A stretch of DNA of 24,542 nt from contig DATHDF010000076.1 in NCBI GenBank assembly GCA_035319185.1, forward strand, positions 1 to 24,542, in the 5' to 3' direction. The translations under genes were made by a program, and so were the position numbers. This document shows, piece after piece, positions 7,456 through 14,104 of the stretch (within the stretch, counting starts at the first letter, position 1; every line of letters starts with the position of its first letter). The DNA comes from Fen-1308 sp035319185 (lineage in GTDB: Bacteria > Nitrospirota > Thermodesulfovibrionia > Thermodesulfovibrionales > Dissulfurispiraceae). Under the pieces are notes generated by a model. It made no database searches and was not told the origin of the DNA. It worked only from the letters and a program-made list of their open reading frames with translations.

Positions 7456-8442
7456 CTAGCCGCCTATTTTCGACATCGGCTTCAGGTGGACGAAGCTCTT
7501 CTCCTGCGATATTGTATGACTGCTAGGCTTGATCTCTACGGCTAATCTCAGGAGCCTCTCTATTTCCTCATCCGGTGCGCTGGAACGCAAAGCAGATTTC
7601 AGATCGATCTCGGTCTCCGAGAAAAGGCAAGGCCGCAGTTTGCCGTCTGAGGTCAATCTCAACCGGTTGCATGAACTGCAAAAATGGTGTGTCAGAGCGC
7701 TGATGAAGCCTATTACTCCAGGCGCGCCGTCAAACCTGAAATATCGGGCCGGACCGTTTCTGCGGACCTTCAGCGGCACCAAAGGAGCTATTGTTTCCAC
7801 GCGGTTCCTGATATCTTCGGAAGAGATGTATTTATCTTCGCTCCAGAATTCAGTCGCGCCTATCGGCATGAATTCGATGAATCTTACATGGGCAGGGCGT
7901 TTCAGGGTCATCATAGCAAAATCCACGATCTCGTCGTCGTTGAATCCGCGAATCGGCACCATGTTTATCTTTACCGGATAAAGGCCTGCGCTTTCAGCAG
8001 CAGCAATGCCCTCCAGGATATCGTTAAGGTCGCCACCCCTCGTAATTTCCCTGTACCGATCGGGACGGAGAGAGTCCAGGCTTACATTTACCCTCTTAAG
8101 GCCGGCAGCGGCAAGAGGCGCCGCAAGGCCTTTCAGCAGTAAGCCGTTTGTCGTCAGACTTATGTCTTCTATCCCTTTGATGCGGGCAATGGATGATATG
8201 AGATAAGGCAGGTTCCGGCGTATCAGCGGCTCGCCGCCGGTCAACCTGATCTTCTTCACACCCAGATCTGCGGCTATCCTGACTATGCGGATTATCTCCT
8301 CGTATCTGAGTATGTCGGAGTGACCGATCGGTTTGACGCCGCCTTTTGGCATGCAGTAGATGCATCTGAGATTGCAGCGGTCTATGATCGAGATGCGCAT
8401 GTAGTCGATCACGCGCTCGTATCTGTCACGAATTTCTTTCAT
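7456..8442 (-). CDS. moaA: GTP 3',8-cyclase MoaA
   Basis: This radical-SAM enzyme catalyses the first step of molybdenum cofactor synthesis, GTP to 3',8-cyclo-dihydro-GTP. The N-terminal [4Fe-4S] motif is C23-x3-C27-x2-C30, the SAM-binding GGEP is at 69-72, and the C-terminal [4Fe-4S] cluster ligands are C255, C258 and C272. The protein ends in the paired glycines (SKIGG) required for activity in characterised MoaA. The length of 328 aa is normal. No moaC or other moa gene adjoins. There is no Shine-Dalgarno sequence; a promoter 5 nt upstream predicts a leaderless message. A Mo/W cofactor pathway is consistent with formate dehydrogenase or nitrate/sulfur metabolism elsewhere in the genome. 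Confidence 0.95.
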   Translation of the reverse strand: MKEIRDRYERVIDYMRISIIDRCNLRCIYCMPKGGVKPIGHSDILRYEEIIRIVRIAADLGVKKIRLTGGEPLIRRNLPYLISSIARIKGIEDISLTTNGLLLKGLAAPLAAAGLKRVNVSLDSLRPDRYREITRGGDLNDILEGIAAAESAGLYPVKINMVPIRGFNDDEIVDFAMMTLKRPAHVRFIEFMPIGATEFWSEDKYISSEDIRNRVETIAPLVPLKVRRNGPARYFRFDGAPGVIGFISALTHHFCSSCNRLRLTSDGKLRPCLFSETEIDLKSALRSSAPDEEIERLLRLAVEIKPSSHTISQEKSFVHLKPMSKIGG

Positions 8443-8447
8443 ACAAT

Positions 8448-8477
8448 ATTATCGCGTCAGGGCAGCAGATTTGACAA
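8448..8477 (-). promoter_or_regulatory. Promoter giving a leaderless moaA transcript
   Basis: On the minus strand, -35 TTGTCA (8472-8477, 5 of 6), an 18-bp spacer and -10 GATAAT (8448-8453, 5 of 6) are followed by 5 nt and then the moaA ATG (8442). Geometry is identical to that of the mltD-like gene. Confidence 0.55.
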
Positions 8478-8506
8478 TACCCAGCCGCAAATGGAGAAAC
8501 GATGTG

Positions 8507-9454
8507 CTAATTCTTCTTTTTGGATTTGGATGCCGGTGTTTTTGCCGATGACAGCTTTTTCAGCTTTTCCCGGGCCTGTTCAGCTTCATTCGACTTGGGG
8601 TACTTTTCGATGAGGCTTTCGAGGATCACTTTGCCGGTCTTCTTATCCCCAAGTGCCAGGAATGAATAACCCTGCTTGAGCATGGCCCCCTTTACTTTCT
8701 CGTGGTTGGGGTATTTCTTCAGATAGTCTTCATAAGCAAGTATGGCATCTTCATATTTCTTTTCGGCGTAATAGGACTCGCCTATCCAGAAGAAGGAATT
8801 CGGCGTCAAATTTTCCTTTGGATATTCCTTGTTAAAGCGCTCGAACTTTTTGCGGGCATCTGCATATTTTTTCCCCTTATAAGCTATATGCGCTTCGTCG
8901 TAGAGTTTTGCAGCATTGTCGGGAGCCTTCGTTTCTGCTGCTTTGGCCGGCGGTGCTGCAGCTTCAACAGCCGGTTTCGCCGTATCGTTGTTTTCGGATG
9001 CGGCTTTGGGCTTGCCGTCCCTCAGCTGATTTTCAAGTGCAGTTATCCGCGCCTTCTGCAGTTCCACCTCCGAGGTGAGGTCCTTGATCGATTTGTCCAT
9101 GAAGTATTTGTTCTCATCGAAACGGCCCCTGAGCGCCTGCAGCTCTTTTGAGTAATCGCTTGTCTGCGAAAGGATATTGGACTGACTTTCCTTGATGGCT
9201 GTAAGGCTGTTAACGTCACGCTGCATGGTCGCGATTTGCTCCTTCATGCGCGTCAGTTCTCTGTCGCGGTTGGTAGACATCGCCTGGTTCTGAGCGAGAT
9301 TCGACCTCATTGAATCCATATCCGAATCAGTAACACAGCCTGCAGTTGCAATGCCCGCCAGCAGCAACATAGGAAGAAGGGAGCGACGAAGCGCTCCGCG
9401 ATACGCACAGAATCCCAGCCCGTTTGTCGCCGTTCCCCTCTTCCTTGTAAGCAT
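8507..9454 (-). CDS. cpoB: CpoB/YbgF-like TPR lipoprotein of the Tol-Pal system
   Basis: The N-terminus carries a hydrophobic segment ending in an ATAGC lipobox-like site (Cys40), suggesting lipidation or periplasmic export. A coiled-coil segment (about 45-135) precedes an Ala/Pro-rich linker, and three C-terminal TPRs (about 180-305) include AHIAYKGKKYADARKKFERF and YAEKKYEDAILAYEDYL. This order (coiled coil, linker, TPR) is that of YbgF/CpoB, which links septal peptidoglycan synthesis with Tol-Pal in E. coli. A strong GGGAGGT ribosome site lies 7 nt upstream. It starts 2 nt after the pal stop, so it is co-transcribed with pal. The 24-residue polar/basic N-region before the hydrophobic core is longer than usual. 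Confidence 0.85.
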   Translation of the reverse strand: MLTRKRGTATNGLGFCAYRGALRRSLLPMLLLAGIATAGCVTDSDMDSMRSNLAQNQAMSTNRDRELTRMKEQIATMQRDVNSLTAIKESQSNILSQTSDYSKELQALRGRFDENKYFMDKSIKDLTSEVELQKARITALENQLRDGKPKAASENNDTAKPAVEAAAPPAKAAETKAPDNAAKLYDEAHIAYKGKKYADARKKFERFNKEYPKENLTPNSFFWIGESYYAEKKYEDAILAYEDYLKKYPNHEKVKGAMLKQGYSFLALGDKKTGKVILESLIEKYPKSNEAEQAREKLKKLSSAKTPASKSKKKN

Positions 9455-9456
9455 TA

Positions 9457-9996
9457 TTAACGACCTCCCTCAGTCAGGACGAAATGATCTCTCCTGTTCT
9501 TTGCCCAGCATTCCTCTGTGCCCTCGCTGCAAATCGGTTTTTCCTTGCCGTAGCTGATAGTATCGATCCTGGCAGACGGTATGCCGAGCGAGATCAGGTA
9601 TTGCTTTGCGGCATTGGCCCTTTTATCGCCAAGGGCCAGGTTATATTCCTTTGTGCCTCTCTCGTCGCAGTTGCCTTCGATGAGCACCTTGGCATTCGAT
9701 TTGCTCATTATGCCGGCCACGCCCTTCAGAACTGTCATAGCCTCATCGTTAAGGTCATACTTGTCGAAGGCAAAATAGATATCGTTGACCTTTGCCCCCA
9801 GTTCCTTCAGCGATCCCGTTACGCCTTCCTCTTTAGCTGAGGACGCCTGTTTTTCAGTTACGGACTCAGGCTGTTGCATAGACTCAGACGGCTTGGTTAC
9901 AGGCTGCTCCGGCGGGGCCGCGACCTGTCTCTGGCTACATGCCACCAATGAAACAAAGACGAACAGCACAGCAAAGATCAGCAGCAATCTCCTCAT
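9457..9996 (-). CDS. pal: Peptidoglycan-associated lipoprotein Pal
   Basis: This outer-membrane lipoprotein binds peptidoglycan diaminopimelate through an OmpA-like domain. The signal peptide ends in the lipobox LVAC (Cys20). A Gln/Glu/Ser-rich linker precedes the OmpA-C domain (about 70-179), with IYFAFDKYDL, EGNCDERGT, NLALGDKRA and the final AKNRRDHF. I choose ATG 9996, which has GGAGG 8 nt upstream; a longer frame from a TTG at 10011 would overlap that site. The characteristic C105DERG segment and second Cys pair are as in many non-enteric Pal proteins. tolQRAB are not adjacent; the upstream neighbour is the mgtC-like gene about 120 nt away. Confidence 0.92.
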   Translation of the reverse strand: MRRLLLIFAVLFVFVSLVACSQRQVAAPPEQPVTKPSESMQQPESVTEKQASSAKEEGVTGSLKELGAKVNDIYFAFDKYDLNDEAMTVLKGVAGIMSKSNAKVLIEGNCDERGTKEYNLALGDKRANAAKQYLISLGIPSARIDTISYGKEKPICSEGTEECWAKNRRDHFVLTEGGR

Positions 9997-10120
9997 AGCA
10001 CATACCTCCAAAATAGATATTAGGTTCGTTAACAGCTAATTTAACAAATATCGATGTTCAATGCAAACCTGTTTTGGAATGAAGAAATAAAAGCTACAGA
10101 CAAATAGATTTACAGAAGTT

Positions 10121-10822
10121 TTACGGGACTTCGCTCTCTTCCCATCTGATCTCGTCAACGCAATCTAAGCTGCCTAGTTTTCCCGTTACTTCATCAAACC
10201 TGATCGGCTCCCTGTGGGAAATACGCATGCGGAAGGTAATCTTTCCAGCTTTAAGGTCGTTTGCGTAGTTGATGAAGTGAATGGTCAGATGAGTGTATTC
10301 GGACAGGATTGCCTTTATACTGTCCAGCGGGCTTGGGGTGCCGCAGCAGACAACAGTCAGAATGAGGAATTCAGTGCGCGGCAACATTGTCTTGATTCTG
10401 CGAAGACCATAGAGATAGAAGAGACTGAAAAAGGTTGTGAAGATTGCGGGAACGATATATCCCGCCCCTATTGAGAGGCCGACACCTGTCACAAGCCAGA
10501 GGCCTGCTGCAGTGGTCAGGCCTCTGATCGATCCCCTGCCCTTGATTATTGCTCCCGCACCCAGGAACCCCATGCTTGCTATGGCATATGAAGCTATCCT
10601 GCCGGGGTCGAGACGGACGACTGAATCCGCGACGCCGACGTGACGAAACAGCGCTTCCATGTTAAGTGAGAGCTGCATCATCAGACAGGCGCCTATACAG
10701 ACAAGTATGTTCGTCCTCAGTCCGGCTGCCTGGCCGTGGGATTCCCGCTCAAACCCTATGGCGCCGCCGGCGAGAGTCGCAAGCGCAAGCTTTACCAGGT
10801 CGTCGAGATACACGGACTCCAT
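10121..10822 (-). CDS. MgtC/SapB family membrane protein
   Basis: The protein has an N-terminal membrane domain (residues 1-145) with four to five hydrophobic helices and the MgtC signature: GGAIGFERE near residue 18, GLRTNILVCIGA, MGFLGAGAI and GLTTAAGLWL. A soluble C-terminal domain of about 85 residues resembles the ACT-like domain of MgtC proteins. MgtC proteins modulate Mg2+ homeostasis and F-ATPase or phosphate transport in pathogens; the role in a free-living bacterium is not known. No Shine-Dalgarno sequence is present, and a TACAAT -10-like hexamer (10830-10835) ends 7 nt before the ATG, consistent with a leaderless message although no good -35 is seen. The length of 233 aa is typical. 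Confidence 0.88.
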   Translation of the reverse strand: MESVYLDDLVKLALATLAGGAIGFERESHGQAAGLRTNILVCIGACLMMQLSLNMEALFRHVGVADSVVRLDPGRIASYAIASMGFLGAGAIIKGRGSIRGLTTAAGLWLVTGVGLSIGAGYIVPAIFTTFFSLFYLYGLRRIKTMLPRTEFLILTVVCCGTPSPLDSIKAILSEYTHLTIHFINYANDLKAGKITFRMRISHREPIRFDEVTGKLGSLDCVDEIRWEESEVP

Positions 10823-10869
10823 GACAGCTATTGTATCATTACTTGCCTAAAAAAAGTGGATTGAAAGAA

Positions 10870-10893
10870 ACCGGACGGGAACTCCCGCCCGGT
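10870..10893 (-). terminator. Hairpin terminator after the DsbC-like gene
   Basis: A stem of ten pairs (one G-U) is formed by 10870-10879 and 10884-10893 with a 4-nt loop. On the minus strand it is followed by an interrupted T-rich run. It lies 11 nt after the stop of the thiol protein gene and before the mgtC-like gene. Confidence 0.65.
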
Positions 10894-10904
10894 CTAAATA
10901 CAGG

Positions 10905-11681
10905 CTATTTTGTGATCATTTCAATGAGGGCGTCTGCCTCGCGGTAGCCGGATACTATTCTGCCGTCAGGAAGTATAAGGGCCGGTGTGCCGTTGATGCC
11001 GAGTTCGCCGGCCAGTTTCTTGGTATCTTCGATGGCCTTGGTGTCGCAATCGGCCTTTTCGATCGGCTTGCCCTCGAAGTTGTCTTCAAGCAGCTGCATC
11101 GACTTCTTGCACATAATCGCTTTGGCTTTCCATTCAGCGTCTTTATGCATCGGCAGCGGTAACAGCTTGATAAAGAATGCTATGTCCTTTCTCTTTTCGA
11201 CAACTTTCTTGATTTCAGCATGAAGCTTCGAGCAATAAGGACAGTCAGGGTCACTGAATACCACGACCTTGTATTTTGCATCTTTGTCTCCGAGCACAAG
11301 GGAATCTGTCAGCGGTATCTTAGAGACGTCGACCTTGTTGAGCCGATCAAAGCTTTCCTGGGTAAGGTTTTTCTTTTCCTTTATATTTATGATTGCCCCG
11401 CTGAAGAAGTTCTTCTTCGAGTAGTCTAAATAGACAATACCCTTGCGGCCGCCCGCCTGGAGCAGCACCTCCCAGAGGCCTTTTACCGGCGCCTGGGTTA
11501 CACTTATTATTGTCGCGTCCGGGATCATGTCCTTGAGAATTGCGGCGGCTTCGTCATTCTTAAGGACATGGCATTTTGCGCAATCGTGCGCTTTAAGGTC
11601 ATGATCTTTTTCGGATAAAGCACAGGCCTGAGAAGCGAAAACAAGCACTGCCAGAACAATTGTACAGAATATTTTGCGCAT
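10905..11681 (-). CDS. DsbC/G-like thioredoxin-fold protein with an N-terminal CxxCH
   Basis: The protein is exported (signal peptide 1-21) and belongs to the DsbC/DsbG family of periplasmic disulfide isomerases or reductases. A dimerisation-like N-terminal domain (about 45-110) is followed by the thioredoxin domain with active site C147-P-Y-C150 after FSDPD and cis-Pro in NGTPALIL. A further cysteine pair (MCKKS, KADC) lies in the helical insert. Near the mature N-terminus is C34-A-K-C37-H38, a c-type heme attachment motif not typical of DsbC. I start at ATG 11681, which has GGAGGT 5 nt upstream; a longer frame from 11723 lacks one. It is followed by its own terminator, so probably monocistronic or last after the TPR lipoprotein gene. 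Confidence 0.85.
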   Translation of the reverse strand: MRKIFCTIVLAVLVFASQACALSEKDHDLKAHDCAKCHVLKNDEAAAILKDMIPDATIISVTQAPVKGLWEVLLQAGGRKGIVYLDYSKKNFFSGAIINIKEKKNLTQESFDRLNKVDVSKIPLTDSLVLGDKDAKYKVVVFSDPDCPYCSKLHAEIKKVVEKRKDIAFFIKLLPLPMHKDAEWKAKAIMCKKSMQLLEDNFEGKPIEKADCDTKAIEDTKKLAGELGINGTPALILPDGRIVSGYREADALIEMITK

Positions 11682-11771
11682 CAAGCACCTCCATTGTTTT
11701 AAAACCCGCATCGTTAAAAGCATAGCATACTTGCAGATGCACCGGCAAAAGGCGGCAGTGCGGCTGTCTTG

Positions 11772-12152
11772 CTATTCCGTGTCTGTACGACGAATCCGAT
11801 TGTCGAGATCGGTCAGGCCGCCTCCCATAAGCGCGTCTACCAGAAGGCTGGATATCTCTCTCTTCAGCTTGTCCGGAGACAGCCGCAGTGCCGCCCTGAG
11901 CGGTGGAACGGCCTGAGCCCATCGTCCCATATTCAGGTAAGATCTGCCGAGAAGAAGGTAGGCATCTGCGAAATCGGGCTCCAGTTCCGTCGCCTTCTCA
12001 AAATGGGGGATTGCCGCTTCATACTGGCCGCGATTAAAAAAAACCATGCCCCGGTCGAATTCGTCCTGTGCGCTGTAGATCCCGAACAGCGCGCATGAGG
12101 AAATCAAGGCCGCCATGCAACCCAATAAGACCGTCCGTAATATGGAATTCAT
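11772..12152 (-). CDS. Small TPR lipoprotein (126 aa)
   Basis: The lipoprotein signal ends at L-I-S-S-C (Cys20). The mature protein has about two and a half TPR motifs (28-100): the first with FDRGMVFFNRGQYEAAIPHF, the second with AYLLLGRSYLNMGRWAQAV. The polar C-terminal tail is short. A ribosome site AAAGGA lies about 7 nt upstream and a good promoter lies at 12196-12224. Probably a scaffold at the inner face of the outer membrane, as for other short TPR lipoproteins; the partner is unknown. The 90-nt gap to the DsbC-like gene has no terminator, so the two may share a transcript. Confidence 0.8.
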   Translation of the reverse strand: MNSILRTVLLGCMAALISSCALFGIYSAQDEFDRGMVFFNRGQYEAAIPHFEKATELEPDFADAYLLLGRSYLNMGRWAQAVPPLRAALRLSPDKLKREISSLLVDALMGGGLTDLDNRIRRTDTE

Positions 12153-12195
12153 ATTCTGTCCTTTCTGCGCTGAGTTGTTAGCTGACTGTTGTAAA

Positions 12196-12224
12196 AGTTT
12201 AGTCGCTTAGTCAACGGGTGTCAA
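12196..12224 (-). promoter_or_regulatory. Sigma70-type promoter of the TPR lipoprotein gene
   Basis: On the minus strand, -35 TTGACA (12219-12224), a 17-bp spacer and -10 TAAACT (12196-12201, 4 of 6) predict a start near 12189 and a leader of about 37 nt. The hexamer GTCAAC is repeated directly (12210-12215 and 12220-12225, plus strand), one copy overlapping the -35, so a repressor site is possible. Confidence 0.5.
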
Positions 12225-12251
12225 CATTTTTTTGAGAGTATTGTGTATATG

Positions 12252-12277
12252 CCGCCAACACATGGCGGAAGATTTTT
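12252..12277 (+). terminator. Hairpin followed by T-run upstream of speD
   Basis: CCGCC (12252-12256) pairs with GGCGG (12264-12268) over a 7-nt loop and is followed by AAGATTTTT. It sits immediately before the speD -35 box. It could block read-through into speD or be part of the divergent control region. The stem is only 5 bp. Confidence 0.3.
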
Positions 12278-12278
12278 A

Positions 12279-12308
12279 TTGACAACAATATCACTTTTAC
12301 CTTAAAAT
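12279..12308 (+). promoter_or_regulatory. speD promoter
   Basis: -35 TTGACA (12279-12284, 6 of 6), an 18-bp spacer and -10 TAAAAT (12303-12308, 5 of 6) predict a start near 12315. The leader of about 50 nt begins with a small hairpin (GGGAGC/GCTTCC, 12319-12334) and ends in a G7-containing ribosome site. Confidence 0.6.
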
Positions 12309-12364
12309 CGAAAGCTTAGGGAGCGAATGCTTCCTTCAATTCTTCACTGAGGGGGGGTAAGAAA

Positions 12365-12772
12365 TTGTATGCTTTAGGTACCCATCTATTGGTAGAGTTG
12401 AGGGACTGTAATCCTGAGATTCTCAAGGACCTTAACAAGGTCAAAGGCGCTTTGGTCGCCGCAGCGAAAGTGGCCAAGGCAACTATTATCGATGTGTCAT
12501 TCCATGAATTCAATCCATTCGGGATAAGCGGAATGGTGGTCATCGCCGAATCACATCTCTCCATCCACACCTGGCCCGAATATTCCTACGCCGCCGTCGA
12601 TATCTTTACCTGTGGAGACATCATCAAACCGGAAGTGGCTGCTCAATTTCTGATCGGACAATTCGAGAGCAAGACACCTTCTATCGTTGAGATGAAGCGG
12701 GGAATCCTTTCGATAACTAACGAAAAGCTTCCCCACAAGGTAAGTGATGAGGCAGTCGAGATGGTTTGCTGA
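12365..12772 (+). CDS. speD: S-adenosylmethionine decarboxylase proenzyme (class 1B)
   Basis: This pyruvoyl-dependent enzyme makes decarboxylated AdoMet, the aminopropyl donor for spermidine. The self-cleavage site is E62-S63 in AESHLSIHTWPE, with S63 becoming the pyruvoyl group. H68 and C83 are the processing and proton-donor residues at the same numbers as in the Thermotoga enzyme. The length of 135 aa fits. The start is a TTG: it aligns with the family N-terminus, and a GAGGGGGGG ribosome site (G7 at 12351-12357) lies 7 nt upstream. The nearest upstream ATG (12328) is out of frame. No speE adjoins. The gene is flanked by its own promoter and by a strong hairpin. Confidence 0.95.
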   Translation: MYALGTHLLVELRDCNPEILKDLNKVKGALVAAAKVAKATIIDVSFHEFNPFGISGMVVIAESHLSIHTWPEYSYAAVDIFTCGDIIKPEVAAQFLIGQFESKTPSIVEMKRGILSITNEKLPHKVSDEAVEMVC

Positions 12773-12787
12773 AAGTACGGATCGACG

Positions 12788-12812
12788 GCCGGGGCGATTG
12801 AATCGCCCCGGC
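12788..12812. terminator. Strong convergent hairpin after speD
   Basis: A perfect 11-bp GC-rich stem (12788-12798 with 12802-12812) with a TGA loop sits between the converging speD and 4-Cys protein genes. It can form in both transcripts. T-tracts are absent on both sides, so termination may rely on stem strength or the hairpin may protect 3' ends. Confidence 0.6.
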
Positions 12813-12831
12813 AATAATTCAGGCGGCAAAA

Positions 12832-13083
12832 CTACTTCTGCTGCATAGCCTTCCACTCCTCAATGACTGCTTTGCACTCTGGAGAGGCCGCCGCCAGATT
12901 CTCGGGCTTGCTTACGCATGCCCTTCTCCCGCCGCCGCCTGCTTTTACGTCGGCGCATGGACCGCCCGGGGCAATCATTGCCGCGCAGTCTTTTTCAAAT
13001 TTTGCCTTGTTGGATGCGTCATCCGCCGCAAATGCGCTGATACTGAAAAGCAGGAATGGAACCAAAACCAATAACTTTTTCAT
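12832..13083 (-). CDS. Small secreted 4-Cys protein (83 aa)
   Basis: A clear signal peptide (1-19, cleavage after AFA) is followed by a 64-residue mature protein with four cysteines (C33, C43, C56, C70) around a Gly-rich turn (AGGGGRR). Even spacing suggests two disulfides in an all-helical or small fold. A strong AGGAGG ribosome site lies 6 nt from the ATG. I do not recognise the family. The mature chain is small and charged, so a periplasmic binding or redox role is possible, but this is not shown. It shares a convergent hairpin with speD. The neighbouring 366-bp gap upstream should contain its promoter. Confidence 0.65.
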   Translation of the reverse strand: MKKLLVLVPFLLFSISAFAADDASNKAKFEKDCAAMIAPGGPCADVKAGGGGRRACVSKPENLAAASPECKAVIEEWKAMQQK

Positions 13084-13449
13084 TGTTAGCCTCCTGAGTC
13101 AGGGATTCCCCGGAAGTGTTTTCCAGGTCTATGGAAATGCGGCGAGGCCGCCTTTCATAGTTTGGATTGCTTTTACAGCGACAGTCTTGATTTGTCTGTT
13201 CAGCGAGAGCATTTTGCCGGATTGCCGGCGAATAAAACCCAGTTAAATGGATATCACTACTTGAGTGAGTATAAACTTAATAGACAACATACTACCAGAT
13301 TGCGAAAAAATGATCAATAGAAAAAGCACTGACCGGGTTGTCGGTATGATGCAATTGAAGGACACGTTTGTGGCGAAAGAAGCTATGTATTCAGCGTTCT
13401 AAAAAGGTATGCGGAACAGAAGATTTGTGCGGCTGCGCTTTACTATTGC
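13084..13449. other. Gap between the 4-Cys gene and the dsrEFH-like operon
   Basis: No convincing gene was found. There is a small GC hairpin (GCGGC/GCCGC at 13139-13151). A plus-strand frame from 13247 is interrupted by TGA at 13262 and ends at 13402; it has no ribosome site and no recognisable motif. The region should hold the promoter of the 4-Cys protein gene and the 3' end of the dsrEFH-like transcript, but I see no clear terminator. Confidence 0.5.
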
Positions 13450-13731
13450 TTAGAACATCCCGACCACTTTGTCACTCCCGGCCATTATGTCTACAAAATC
13501 TTCATAACTGACCCGCTTCATGCCTTTGCCGGTCGAGTATTCTCCTAATCCCCTTAACATCAGATCTTCTTCAAGGACATATACCGGCCCACCGAAATCC
13601 ACTGGCATCCCGCTGCTGACAAAATAGACGCCATTTTGCAAGAGCATCATTGCGGTGGCCATCTCTCTGGCAAGGGCCACTCCCCTTTTACCTTCGGTTG
13701 TATCTGGAGCACTCTTGATAATCACGAGCAT
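13450..13731 (-). CDS. dsrH: DsrH/TusB-like sulfur-relay protein (93 aa)
   Basis: This third gene of the dsrEFH-like set matches the DsrH/TusB fold in length (93 aa) and pattern: an N-terminal strand-helix (MLVIIKSAP to about residue 35) and the family-typical segment VYVLEEDLMLRGL at about 50-62. In Allochromatium DsrEFH and E. coli TusBCD the proteins form a heterohexamer that passes sulfane sulfur on. The Cys present in several DsrH proteins is missing: this protein contains no cysteine, so it is probably structural. A strong AGGAGG ribosome site lies 4 nt from the ATG, inside the 8-nt gap to the previous gene. Confidence 0.75.
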   Translation of the reverse strand: MLVIIKSAPDTTEGKRGVALAREMATAMMLLQNGVYFVSSGMPVDFGGPVYVLEEDLMLRGLGEYSTGKGMKRVSYEDFVDIMAGSDKVVGMF

Positions 13732-13739
13732 AAAACCTC

Positions 13740-14093
13740 CTAAAATATAAATGTTGTCCCGGCTTCTTTGATCAAGAGGGCTATTTCGGCGGTTTCTGCT
13801 ACCTTGATCCCCTCTGCGAGATCGGCGGGATTCAGGAAAATGTGCATCAAAGATCCTTTATCAGCGTAGACATCGACTCCCATATCAATGCACGTAGCAA
13901 GCGTATCCTCAAGATTTGTAAAGTCTGTATTACCCATAGACTGACCTTTTTTTGCCAAAAGAACGCCTGAGTCGAGCAGGATCAGAGATGTCTTGATGTC
14001 ATCAGCCGCTGCGCCAAGCGCGTGTCGCACGGCCTCTGCTGCGCTTATGTCTCCATACGGGGCCTTTCTGACAATCATTGCTATATTTCCCAT
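13740..14093 (-). CDS. dsrF: DsrF/TusC-like DsrE-family protein (117 aa)
   Basis: The alternating strands and helices match the DsrE/DsrF superfamily: N-terminal strand NIAMIVRKAPYGD, helix with AVRHALGAA, strand KTSLILLDSGVLLAKKG, and a CIDMGVDVYADKG segment where other members carry the active cysteine. Here that position is Asp/Lys, and only one Cys (in ATCIDMG) remains. Start chosen at ATG 14093, which has GGGAG upstream; an extension to a TTG at 14108 is possible but overlaps the stop of the Sec-containing gene. The gap to that stop is 11 nt, as expected in a tight operon. Confidence 0.75.
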   Translation of the reverse strand: MGNIAMIVRKAPYGDISAAEAVRHALGAAADDIKTSLILLDSGVLLAKKGQSMGNTDFTNLEDTLATCIDMGVDVYADKGSLMHIFLNPADLAEGIKVAETAEIALLIKEAGTTFIF

Positions 14094-14104
14094 GCGCTCT
14101 CCCG

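Noticed and set aside
9997..10011. TTG start at 10011 for Pal
   Set aside because: It would place the start upstream of, and overlapping, the GGAGG site that fits ATG 9996.
11682..11723. Longer start for the DsbC-like protein
   Set aside because: ATG 11681 has GGAGGT at 5 nt and yields a normal signal peptide; the extension does not.
12863..13246. 127-codon plus-strand frame opposite the 4-Cys gene
   Set aside because: Antisense shadow of the signal-peptide protein, which has a clear start, ribosome site and signal.
13247..13402. Plus-strand frame with an in-frame TGA (13262), considered as a second Sec ORF
   Set aside because: No Cys/Sec context, no ribosome site, no SECIS-like hairpin checked convincingly, no recognisable protein; likely chance.
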